This document shows, piece by piece, positions 7,192 through 14,745 of a DNA stretch of 33,217 nucleotides. The DNA is from Planctomycetota bacterium (GTDB lineage Bacteria > Planctomycetota > SZUA-567). The stretch covers positions 1-33,217 of the forward strand of contig JAISJR010000102.1 in NCBI GenBank assembly GCA_031261425.1, given 5' to 3'. The position numbers and the translations under genes were made by a program. The number at the start of each line of letters is the position of its first letter. The first letter of the stretch is position 1. The notes beneath the pieces were generated by a model. It was given only the letters and a program-made list of their open reading frames with translations, had not been told where the DNA came from and searched no databases.

Positions 7192-9207
7192 ATGGGCTTG
7201 CAAAACACTTTATACACCGGCATGAGCGGTTTGTTGTCGTATCAGACGGCGTTCAACGCGCTGGCGAACAACACGTCGAACATCAACGCCATCGGCTACA
7301 AACGTCTCGACACCTCGTTCGGCGACCTGCTCTACAACACCGTCGTCCCGGGCTACGGCGAAGAAAACGGCGCGAGCGCCACCAACGCCGCGGCAATCGG
7401 CAACGGCACGCTCGTCGCGGCGCAAACGCATAATTTCACGCAAGGTCCGCTCAACAACACCGGTCGCACGCTCGATTTCGCCATCGACGGCGCCGGTTTT
7501 TTTATCCTGAACGGCGGCAACGCCGGCGAACTGTTGACCCGCGCCGGCAATTTTTACCTCGGACAAAGTTCCGCCACCACCGTTGACTTGCTCAGCAACG
7601 ACGGGATGCAAGTGCTGGGCTACAACGCCACGCCCGAAGGCGCGCTCAATAATTCGATGTCGGCGATTCGTCTGCCGCAACTCGGCACGCTGTATCCCGG
7701 CGTCGCCACGCGCACCGTCGAACCGACCGGCAATTTGCCGCCGCGCACGCCGGTCGCGACCGGCAATACGATTACGAGCGCCGACCACTGGCTGAAAGCC
7801 GACGGCGTAACGCCCGTCGATTATCTCAACGTCGGCGCCGTGCAGACCTCGGCGGCGTTGCGCGACAAAACGACCGGTCAAGACGCGACGGCGCAAACGT
7901 TGCTCGCTAATCTGCAATTCACCGACACGCAAAATATCGTCAACGCGCAAAACGCGCAGAAAAACTTGGACGCCGTCAACGCCGACCCCAATTCCACGCC
8001 GGAACAAATAACGGCGGCGCAAAAAGCGTTGGACGAAGCGCAAAAAAAATTAGCCGCGTCGTGGCAAAATCTCTACAACGAGCCGAGCGGCAGCACCGTC
8101 AACAGCCGCGAAATGATGATTAACTTTGAGCGCGGCGGCGTGGCTTACAGCAAAACCTTGACCGTAACGCCGGCGACGACGTTGGCGGATTTTTCGACGT
8201 GGCTGTGCGGCGGTTTGGGCGACGACGGGAGCGCGGCGCGCGCCGACAGCGGCGTGCTCGGCACCAATCACACGCGCGATTACGCGCTTATTCCCGACGG
8301 TTTCGCGGCGGCGGGCGAGCAGGCGGGCGGCTTTTTGAGCATTGACGAAACGGGCGTCCATTTCAATATCGCCAGTAATGTCGGCGCGATGAACACGCTT
8401 AGCAACATTTTGCTGACCACGACCGCCAACGTTACCACCGCCGACGGCGCGTCGCGCAATATCGTGGACGACTTTTATCGATTTTTCAACGACAACGAGA
8501 AATTTCCGGCGGACGCGGCGGACAATCCGGTGGCGTTGTATGAAAAGGTCTCGCCCAATCCGACCGCTTACGCGATGCAAGTCGAAGACCAAATGCTGTA
8601 TTTGGTCAAATTGAGCGCCGACGACGAGGGTTCGACGTGGCGCTGGTATGCGGCGCAAACCACGAACGTCGCGGTCGAAAATCCCGACAACGGCGCGGTC
8701 GGGCAGGGCACGGGACTCGTCCGCTTCGACAACGAAGGCAATATGATTAAAGAAACGACGGAGTTGGGCGCGACGCTGAATTTTGATTTCAGCCGCGTTA
8801 CGCAAGTCGGCGCGGCGCGGAGTTTGACGGCGGGCGCGGACGGCTACATTCAGGGGTCGTTGATGACCTACACCAACGCGCCGGACGGAATGATTTACGG
8901 GCGTTTCGACAACGGGCAAACGGCGCTTTTGGCGCGTTTGGCGCTGGCAATCGTGGCGAATCCGCAAGGGTTGGACGGCAAAAGCGGCACGACGTTCAGC
9001 GCGAATGAAATCAGCGGCGCGGCGGTCTATAGCGGCGCGGGCGTCTGGGCAAACATTTTCGGCTCGTGTTACGGCGGGTATTTGGAGGAGTCGAATTTTG
9101 AATTGGGCGCGCAATCGATTATCTACCAACGCGCCTACCAATTCAGTTCCAAATTAGTAACCACGGCGAACGAAATGTTGCAAACGGCGTATAATTTGAA
9201 GAGTTAA
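7192..9207 (+). CDS. flgE: Flagellar hook protein FlgE-like
   Basis: 671 residues. ATG 7192 has GGAG upstream and follows a sigma-54 promoter. The N-terminus (MGLQNTLYTGMSGL, then ALANNTSNINAIGYK) is the rod/hook helix and motif. FAIDGAGFFIL at about residues 95-105 is typical of FlgE/FlgF/FlgG proteins. The C-terminus (YQRAYQFSSKLVTTANEMLQ) is the matching hook helix. The protein is far longer than enterobacterial FlgE (about 400), with a large central insertion that includes a charged helical stretch at about residues 245-285. The length and the AlaGlyAsn-rich middle favour hook protein over distal rod protein. It is single here, with no neighbouring flagellar genes, and its stop codon lies in the terminal repeat of the next element. 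Confidence 0.88.
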   Translation: MGLQNTLYTGMSGLLSYQTAFNALANNTSNINAIGYKRLDTSFGDLLYNTVVPGYGEENGASATNAAAIGNGTLVAAQTHNFTQGPLNNTGRTLDFAIDGAGFFILNGGNAGELLTRAGNFYLGQSSATTVDLLSNDGMQVLGYNATPEGALNNSMSAIRLPQLGTLYPGVATRTVEPTGNLPPRTPVATGNTITSADHWLKADGVTPVDYLNVGAVQTSAALRDKTTGQDATAQTLLANLQFTDTQNIVNAQNAQKNLDAVNADPNSTPEQITAAQKALDEAQKKLAASWQNLYNEPSGSTVNSREMMINFERGGVAYSKTLTVTPATTLADFSTWLCGGLGDDGSAARADSGVLGTNHTRDYALIPDGFAAAGEQAGGFLSIDETGVHFNIASNVGAMNTLSNILLTTTANVTTADGASRNIVDDFYRFFNDNEKFPADAADNPVALYEKVSPNPTAYAMQVEDQMLYLVKLSADDEGSTWRWYAAQTTNVAVENPDNGAVGQGTGLVRFDNEGNMIKETTELGATLNFDFSRVTQVGAARSLTAGADGYIQGSLMTYTNAPDGMIYGRFDNGQTALLARLALAIVANPQGLDGKSGTTFSANEISGAAVYSGAGVWANIFGSCYGGYLEESNFELGAQSIIYQRAYQFSSKLVTTANEMLQTAYNLKS

Positions 9208-9450
9208 AAACTCGTGTTACGCGGTCAACAAAAAGACGGAATTTTTACGAATAAAAAAGAGAGCGATTTTTTGTCCACGAATTTTCACGAATTAGACGAA
9301 TTAACCCGAATTAAGAGCCAGAGATTTCTCGTAGCGGCACGGAGAAATGCCGATTAAAAATGCTCTATTCAATTGCCACGCCCTAAAGGGCGTGGCAATT
9401 GAATAGAGCAATCGCGCAAATTTGGTTGACCGCGTAACACGAGTTTTTAA
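9204..9450. mobile_element. MITE-like intergenic element with 26-bp terminal inverted repeats
   Basis: Bases 9204-9229 (ttaaaaactcgtgttacg and on) are the perfect reverse complement of 9425-9450. The 247-bp interval has no gene. It contains gtccacgaat and cacgaatta motifs and a 24-bp perfect hairpin (9361-9410). Its first half (9209 to about 9300) is repeated at 20792-20879, and its leading aactcgtgttacgcg recurs near 26292. The size, the inverted ends and the recurrence suggest a non-autonomous element or an intergenic mosaic repeat. No target duplication was identified. Confidence 0.65.
9361..9410. repeat. 24-bp perfect palindrome with 2-base loop
   Basis: tgctctattcaattgccacg plus ccct pairs perfectly with its complement across a loop of two A. 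One arm (ggcgtggcaattgaatagag) is repeated at 26434-26453 next to a related small hairpin, so this is a dispersed palindromic repeat. It could act as a bidirectional terminator, though no long T run follows. Confidence 0.85.
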
Positions 9451-9537
9451 TTTGTAATTTTTAATTACGGTATGAAAAACCTTAGCCCCTTAAAATTTTT
9501 TTTCTCTCATGCAAATCAAAAAAAAAGGGATCTCGTA

Positions 9538-10718
9538 ATGTTATCCGCCGGTAAAAAACAACTGTTGCTCAACCTTGCCGCCGTGTTTTTATGGAGCGGG
9601 TTTGCGGTCGCCGTGTTCGTTCGCGTTATTCTGGCGGGCGGCACGCACCGTAGCGCCTACGACTGTTTTTATTTCGCCGGCGAACATTTTTTACAACAAC
9701 TGCCGCTGTATTCCGGCGAAGCCCACGGCTATCAATACTACCCCGGCTTCGCGGCGGCGATGACGGTCTTGACGTTGTTGCCGTTCGCGGTCGGCGCGCT
9801 GGTCTGGACGGCGGTTAATTTCGCGGTGTTTTTATTCGGCGCGTGGCGCTTCGCCGGTCAATTTATACCGCCGGCGCAACGCGCGTGGTTTTTTATCGCC
9901 TTGTTGCCCGTCGCGTTTGAGGGACTTCTCAATCAGCAGTCCAATCCGCTTCTCGGCGGCGCGATTCTTTGGGGCGCGGCGCTCGTCGCGCAACATAAAT
10001 GGTGGCGCGGCGTCGCGGCGCTGACGGTCGCGGGCTGGATTAAAGTCGCGCCGCTGTGTTACGCGCTCCTCGTCGGCGCGATTTTCCCCCGACGTTTATG
10101 GTGGCGCGGCGCGGTCGTGCTGGCGCTCGCCGTCGTCGGCGTTTTCCTCTGCCAAAATTACGAATACGTGGTCGCCGGTTATCGCGATTGGTTAGATATG
10201 TGCCAACGTCTCAGCAACGACCGCCACGACTATCGCGATATGTTCACGCTCTACGAATACCTGACCACCGGCGCGATTACCCGCGGCGCCCCGGTCGCCG
10301 AGATGACGGGTTATCACCTCGCGCAACTGCTCGCCGCCGGTTTGGCGCTGGCGTTCACGCTGAAAGTTTATTATCGCGACCGCTGGGACGCGGGGCGCGC
10401 CGTGCTTTTTGCGTATGCGGCGGGCGCGTGGTGGCTGATGTCGTTCGGTCCTTCGACGGAAATCCCGACGCTAACGCTGATGGCGGCGGGTCCGGCGTGG
10501 GCGCTCGTCGCCGCGCGGGAAATGAAAAATGCGGGGGGGGGGCGTTTTGGCTAATGGCAAGCGCGTATTTTTTATTGATGCTCGGCGCGAACGGCGATAT
10601 TGATTATCATCTGCGCAAGGCGTTTTCACCGGCAAACACCGCGCCGGTAATTATGTTGCCGTTAGGAAATGTCTTATACGGAATTTGGCTGTTCGGCTTT
10701 TATGCGCGACGAAAATAG
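9538..10718 (+). CDS. GT87-type membrane glycosyltransferase, frame broken at a poly-G tract
   Basis: The start is ATG 9538, with AAGGGA upstream. The polytopic membrane protein has at least eight hydrophobic segments. The early motif YDCFYFAGEHF, then YQYYPGF, matches the DUF2029/GT87 polyprenyl-phosphate mannosyltransferase-like family, which adds sugars to envelope glycans on the outer face of the inner membrane. As written, the frame ends at 10554 (338 residues), just after ten G at 10533-10542. An adjacent frame then continues to the stop at 10718 and encodes two more hydrophobic segments (WLMASAYFLLML and VIMLPLGNVLYGIWLFGF). Eleven or eight G would join them into about 393 residues. 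It is either a phase-variable gene in its short form or a homopolymer counting error. The sugar and acceptor are unknown. Confidence 0.78.
10533..10542. repeat. Poly-G tract, 10 bases, inside the glycosyltransferase gene
   Basis: Ten consecutive G follow gc near codon 332. Codons run gcg ggg ggg ggg cgt ttt ggc taa in the present length. With one more G they run ggg gcg ttt tgg cta and stay open for about 58 further codons. Tract length therefore decides between the long and short product. Confidence 0.85.
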
Positions 10719-10760
10719 AAAAAGTCAAACTCGCGCGCGCTATTCGATTGAATTTTTCCG

Positions 10761-11795
10761 CTACACGGCGGCGGCGACCATTGCCGCCGGAATTTGGTCT
10801 AACGGCAGGATTTCATCGACGCCGCCCGCCGCAATCGCTTCTTTCGGCATCCCGAAAACGACGCACGATTTTTCGTCCTGCGCCAAACAATACGCGCCGG
10901 CGTCGTGCATCAATTTCATTCCCTGCGCCCCGTCGTTGCCCATACCGGTCAATATCACGCCGACCGCTTTGTCCCCGACCGTTTGCGCCACCGAGCGGAA
11001 CATCACATCGACCGCCGGACGCTGATGACAAACGAGCGGTCCGGTCTTGATGGAGACAAAATACTTCCCCGGCGCTTTTTGGCGCACGACCAAATGGTAA
11101 TTGCCTTTGGCGATAATCGCGCGACCGACGGTGATTTCGTCGCCCTCTTCCGCTTCTTTGACTTCAATCGCGCAAATACCGTTCAGCCGCTCGGCGAACG
11201 AATAGGTGAAATTTTCCGGCATATGTTGCGAGATGATAATGCCGGGCGAGTTGGCGGGCAAAACCGTCAAAACCGCTTCCAACGCCTGCGTGCCGCCGGT
11301 CGAGGACCCCATCGCGATAATGCGCGACGGCGTCCGCGTCAATAAATTCTGGCGCGTCTGTTGTCGCTCGGCGACTCTTTGTTTGCTTAATTTGGTAACT
11401 TTGACTTTCGCCGCCGCTTTGATTCTATCCGCCAGCATCACCGATAAATCGCTCAGCGCGTAAGTGGCGCTCGGTTTCGCCATCACTTCCACCGCGCCGT
11501 AATCCAACGCTTCAAACACCAATTTGCTACCGGCGCGGGTGAGCGACGACAACACAATCACCGGCAACGGCACGTGATACATTATTTTTTTCAGGAAACT
11601 CAAACCGTCCAAACGCGGCATTTCCAAGTCCAACGTTATCACGTCGGGATGCAGTTGCACAATCATATCGCGCGCCACGTAAGCGTCGGGAGCCGAACCG
11701 ATGACCTGAATCTCGGGGTCGCGCGCCAATTCCGTCGAGAGAATTTTGCGCACGGTATCGGAATCATCGACAATCAACACGCGAATAGCCGCCAT
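10761..11795 (-). CDS. cheB: Chemotaxis protein-glutamate methylesterase/deamidase CheB
   Basis: 344 residues from ATG 11795, chosen over an upstream start because GGAGG precedes it. The receiver domain (1-120) has acidic DD at 10-11, phospho-acceptor Asp56 in LDLEMP and Lys107 in the AKPS motif. A linker leads to the methylesterase domain (about 155-344) with the catalytic triad Ser165 (GSSTGGT), His191 (SQHMP) and Asp288 (GMGNDG). It removes methyl groups from chemoreceptors and deamidates them when phosphorylated by CheA. It is the last gene of the cheA-cheR-cheD-cheY-cheX-cheB order and converges with the glycosyltransferase gene. Confidence 0.97.
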   Translation of the reverse strand: MAAIRVLIVDDSDTVRKILSTELARDPEIQVIGSAPDAYVARDMIVQLHPDVITLDLEMPRLDGLSFLKKIMYHVPLPVIVLSSLTRAGSKLVFEALDYGAVEVMAKPSATYALSDLSVMLADRIKAAAKVKVTKLSKQRVAERQQTRQNLLTRTPSRIIAMGSSTGGTQALEAVLTVLPANSPGIIISQHMPENFTYSFAERLNGICAIEVKEAEEGDEITVGRAIIAKGNYHLVVRQKAPGKYFVSIKTGPLVCHQRPAVDVMFRSVAQTVGDKAVGVILTGMGNDGAQGMKLMHDAGAYCLAQDEKSCVVFGMPKEAIAAGGVDEILPLDQIPAAMVAAAV

Positions 11796-11813
11796 TGAGT
11801 TATCCTCCTTTTT

Positions 11814-11838
11814 TACAATTAACAATTGTTAATTGTAA
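11814..11838. repeat. Short ttaattg heptamer palindrome between cheX and cheB
   Basis: ttacaattaacaattgttaattgtaa is an almost perfect palindrome made of the caattaa/ttaattg units seen in the longer elements. It lies in the 50-base gap between cheX and cheB. Confidence 0.7.
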
Positions 11839-11845
11839 ATTCCCC

Positions 11846-12316
11846 TTACGCTTCCGGCGTATAGGACAGCAAAATCAGGTTGTCATCGACCATAAACGAC
11901 AAACCGTTAAAGACGCGGCGGGTTTCGGCGAATTCTTCCGCCGTCAAATCGCAACATTGCGGCGGGCAGAGGTCGAACACCGGCTCCTCGCCGAAATACG
12001 CCGTCATAAATTGCCCGCAGGTCATATTCAGCAGTTCGCGCGCCGCGTCGTTAAGGTCAACGCTGGCGGGAATTTCGCTTTCGTCAACGCCCAAACTCGA
12101 CCCGGTGATGATACGGCAAAACCGGTGCGACAGCGCCAGATACAGTTCGCCGCGCGAGTAACCGTGGTAGGTGATGGTTACCGCCGACATCGGCTCGTCC
12201 ACCGCCGGCGCTTCCGCCAAATCAACGTCTTCGGCGAACAAAAACATCTGTTCGTCCAACACTTTCATAAAGACCTGCCGCAACACCGCAAGCGGGTCAA
12301 TTTCAATCGCCGGCAT
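11846..12316 (-). CDS. cheX: CheX-like chemotaxis phosphatase
   Basis: 156 residues; AAGGAGG precedes ATG 12316. The segment DAARELLNMTCGQFMTAYFG at about residues 89-108 carries the E-x-x-N signature of the CheC/CheX/FliY phosphatases, which hydrolyse phosphorylated CheY. A single copy of the motif, the length and the N-terminal helix point to CheX rather than CheC, which has two. CysCys near residue 120 is unusual and its role is unclear. Its place between cheY and cheB supports a role in signal termination. The assignment to the CheX family is firm; phosphatase activity is inferred. Confidence 0.85.
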   Translation of the reverse strand: MPAIEIDPLAVLRQVFMKVLDEQMFLFAEDVDLAEAPAVDEPMSAVTITYHGYSRGELYLALSHRFCRIITGSSLGVDESEIPASVDLNDAARELLNMTCGQFMTAYFGEEPVFDLCPPQCCDLTAEEFAETRRVFNGLSFMVDDNLILLSYTPEA

Positions 12317-12344
12317 TTTGCGCCTCCTTAAATCAATTAAGAAT

Positions 12345-12490
12345 CAAAAGACAATTGAAAGATAATTAAAAATTACAAATTAAAAATTAAAAAATTTGGA
12401 GTTTGATGGTCAAAGATTCGCTTCGCGGGCGCTTGCGGATTCGCTAATCAACTCCGTCATTTTTAATTTTTAATTTGTAATTTTTAATTC
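12345..12490. repeat. Heptamer-repeat inverted element (attaaaa/ttttaat class) between cheY and cheX
   Basis: The left arm of attaaaa and attacaa units (about 12363-12396) pairs with ttttaat and tttgtaa units (about 12458-12490). The core holds two GC hairpins built on gattcgcttcgcgggcgctt. It fills the gap between cheY and cheX. Confidence 0.8.
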
Positions 12491-12501
12491 ATTAAAAAGA
12501 A

Positions 12502-12915
12502 CTAACCAATCTCGATAACCCCATCGTCGCCGTTCGGGTCGCCGATGAGGACGCCGTTAATCACGTCGCGGATACATTCCGGCGTGAACGGCTTGCGAAC
12601 ATACGCGCGCACGCCTTTGGCTTTGACCTCTTCGATGCGCGACGACGACCCGTCGGTCGAGACGACGACGATGGGTATCGTGCTCATCACCTCGTCGTTG
12701 GCGAGCGTGTTAATCAGTTCTATACCGTTCATTTCCGGCATATTGATGTCGGTGAAAACGAGGTCAAACCAGCCGTCGCGCAGAATTTCCAACGCTTCCC
12801 GCCCGTTGTTGGCTTCTTTCAACACGCCGACCGCGACGCCGGATAAATGCAACGTCTTTTTCAACACCGCCCGCACCGTGGCGGAATCATCGACGATAAC
12901 GATATTGTATGCCAT
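12502..12915 (-). CDS. cheY: CheY-type response regulator
   Basis: 137 residues, a single receiver domain with no output domain. AAGGAG lies upstream of ATG 12915. The conserved residues are Asp9 and Asp10 (VDDS), phospho-acceptor Asp56 (FTDINMP), Ser87/Thr88 (VVVSTDG) and Lys108 (VRKPF). The short acidic C-terminal tail (GDPNGDDGVIEIG) is an extension beyond the usual 120-130 residues. Its place between cheD and cheX makes it the probable flagellar motor-binding CheY of this pathway, although a second regulator elsewhere cannot be excluded. Confidence 0.93.
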   Translation of the reverse strand: MAYNIVIVDDSATVRAVLKKTLHLSGVAVGVLKEANNGREALEILRDGWFDLVFTDINMPEMNGIELINTLANDEVMSTIPIVVVSTDGSSSRIEEVKAKGVRAYVRKPFTPECIRDVINGVLIGDPNGDDGVIEIG

Positions 12916-12940
12916 AGGAGTTCTCCTTGAAAATACTTTG

Positions 12941-13037
12941 ACTAATTAACAATGAAAAATTAACAATTAACAATTTTGGCTGGCGCTTCGCTCCGTTATC
13001 AATAATTGTTAATTATGAATTGTTAATTGTTAATTGA
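12941..13037. repeat. Heptamer-repeat inverted element (ttaattg class) between cheD and cheY
   Basis: The left arm aattaacaatgaaaaattaa and following caattaa units (12942-12974) pair with attgttaattatgaattgtt and following units (13002-13036). The core is ggctggcgcttcgctccg. It occupies the gap between cheD and cheY. Confidence 0.85.
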
Positions 13038-13038
13038 T

Positions 13039-13515
13039 TTACAAAACGTGCGTCTTGCCGCCGCTACCGATTTCCGTGCGTCCGTCTTTCATATAAAGAT
13101 ACATCGTGCGCGGCACGGCGCCGCCGACTTCTTCGTTGGCGATTAAGATGTTGTTTTTCCACAATAATTTACGCAAAACCGTGTAGTTGCGCTGACCGAT
13201 TTGGAACACCGTTACGTCTTTGAGCGGCGACGCGCCGCCCGCGACTTTGACCTCTAAATTTTCCCGCCGCGCCCCCAGATCATAGACCTTTTGCAACAAC
13301 AGCGACACGCCGGTATCGACAAACATCGCCGGATTGGCGCTGGCTTTGTCCGGGTTGTCCTTGCTCAGCGGCAACATACAATGCACCAAACCGCCGACTT
13401 TCGCGCGCGGGTCATACATTGTTACGCCAACGCACGACCCCAAAGAATACGTAACAATGACGTCTTCCGGGTCTTGCGACACATATATGTCAGATATTCC
13501 AACCGTCCGTTGCAT
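13039..13515 (-). CDS. cheD: Chemoreceptor glutamine deamidase CheD
   Basis: 158 residues, the usual CheD length. Cys28 in YSLGSCVGV is the catalytic nucleophile and His45 in GGLVHCMLP the paired histidine. The downstream GGAS motif and RNYTVLRKLL segment also fit. CheD deamidates receptor glutamines and in many species interacts with CheC-type phosphatases; here the phosphatase partner would be the adjacent CheX. The ribosome site before ATG 13515 is weak (AGGTG). A heptamer element separates it from cheR. Confidence 0.95.
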   Translation of the reverse strand: MQRTVGISDIYVSQDPEDVIVTYSLGSCVGVTMYDPRAKVGGLVHCMLPLSKDNPDKASANPAMFVDTGVSLLLQKVYDLGARRENLEVKVAGGASPLKDVTVFQIGQRNYTVLRKLLWKNNILIANEEVGGAVPRTMYLYMKDGRTEIGSGGKTHVL

Positions 13516-13533
13516 AGCGGCACCTGTTTAGAT

Positions 13534-13655
13534 GAGAGTTTAGAGTTTAGAGTTTAGAGTTTAGAGTTTAGAGTTTAGCAGAGGTTGCGCTTCGCGCATT
13601 ATTAAAATAACTCAACTGCTAAACTCTCAACTCTAAACTCTAAACTCTAAACTAA
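13534..13655. repeat. Heptamer-repeat inverted element (GAGTTTA class) between cheR and cheD
   Basis: Five to six perfect gtttaga units (about 13538-13578) pair with ctctaaa and ctcaact units (13620-13653). The core agcagaggttgcgcttcgcg followed by catt is the same as at 831-951. It begins almost exactly at the stop codon of cheR. Confidence 0.9.
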
Positions 13656-14465
13656 CTACTTCTTTTTCAGATACGTCGCCGGTTTAACGGTCTTGAATTC
13701 GGTGTTCAGACCGGTCAAACTTTCGGCGTGTCCGATAAAAAGATACCCGCCGGGTTTAAGCACGCGGAAAATTTCACGCACCAATCTCTCGCGAAGCCCG
13801 TTGTCGAAATAAATCATCACGTTGCGGCAAAAAACGATGTCGAGCGGACCTCGAATCGGAAACGGCGGCGCGGACAAATTCAGGCGGCGGAACGCTATCA
13901 TCCGTTTCAGCGCCTCGCCGGCGGTGTATTCGTAGCCGCCGTGCGCGCCCGAGCGGGTGAAGTATTTGTCGCGCAACGGCAACGGCACGCCGCGGATTTT
14001 TTCTTCGTCGTAGTTGCCGTTCATCGCTTTTTCTAAAATTTTCGTCGAAATATCGGTCGCCAAAATCCGCGCGTCCACGCCGCTCCCCAACGCTTCATAA
14101 GCCATAATCGCCATCGTGTAGGGTTCTTCGCCGCTGGAACTCGCCGCCGACCAAAAACGGAAACGGGTCTGCCCCGCGGCGCGCCACTTTTTGCATAATT
14201 CCATCATCAAGTCAAAGTGGTCGGGTTCGCGCCAAAAACTGGTAACATTGGTGGAAATGCAGTCCAACAAATGAATCAATTCTTCGCCGCGCGTGTCGCT
14301 GTGCAGTAAGGTAAGATACTGCTCGTAATCGTTTGCCCCTAAGCCGATTTCCCGCATTCGCTTGCCGACGCGCGACGACACTAACGACTCCTTGCTATCG
14401 GTGAGCGCGATGCCGGATTTATCATAAACTAATTTACAAAATCCTTTGAACGTATTATGGTCCAT
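13656..14465 (-). CDS. cheR: Chemotaxis protein methyltransferase CheR
   Basis: 269 residues. The N-terminal helical domain (about 1-75) is followed by an S-adenosylmethionine-dependent methyltransferase domain with FWSAASSSGEEPYT (the family's SAM-binding loop), LATDIS, and FCRNVMIYFD near residues 210-220. It methylates glutamates of chemoreceptors, opposing CheB. AGGAT precedes ATG 14465. Downstream order is cheD, cheY, cheX, cheB. A block of palindromic repeats separates it from cheA, so independent transcription is possible. Confidence 0.96.
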   Translation of the reverse strand: MDHNTFKGFCKLVYDKSGIALTDSKESLVSSRVGKRMREIGLGANDYEQYLTLLHSDTRGEELIHLLDCISTNVTSFWREPDHFDLMMELCKKWRAAGQTRFRFWSAASSSGEEPYTMAIMAYEALGSGVDARILATDISTKILEKAMNGNYDEEKIRGVPLPLRDKYFTRSGAHGGYEYTAGEALKRMIAFRRLNLSAPPFPIRGPLDIVFCRNVMIYFDNGLRERLVREIFRVLKPGGYLFIGHAESLTGLNTEFKTVKPATYLKKK

Positions 14466-14572
14466 CCTGCTATCCTTCTTTCAGCAAAATAACGTCTTGA
14501 CCGCCTCTTATTCCCCACCTCAAACAAAGGGGAATTGCGCAGAGGTTATTAGACCTTCAATAACCAATTGGT

Positions 14573-14727
14573 TTGCCCCGTTAGGGGCAAAATGTCGGTA
14601 GAAAAACCGCCGCCATAAAACCGTGTCCCGTTAGGGACGCAATGTCGGTAATAATTGTCCCGTCCCTACGGGACGGATGATTTTTAGACACCCTTTTTCT
14701 ACCGACATTTCGTCCCTCGCGGGACGA
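14573..14727. repeat. REP-like palindrome cluster between cheA and cheR
   Basis: Two direct units join a small hairpin (ttgccccgttaggggcaa; gtcccgttagggac) to atgtcggta (14573-14601 and 14625-14650). A hairpin gtcccgtccctacgggac (14658-14675) and an inverted unit ctaccgacatttcgtccc (from 14699) follow. The 15-base stretch atgtcggtagaaaaa at 14592-14606 is perfectly inverted at 14694-14708. The GTAG end next to a hairpin recalls REP sequences mobilised by RAYT transposases, but none is in the window. Confidence 0.8.
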
Positions 14728-14745
14728 CTGTTCGAGGATATTTTC

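Noticed and set aside
13534-13655. CRISPR array
   Set aside because: The repeats are seven bases long without spacers and occur as opposing arms; no cas genes are present.
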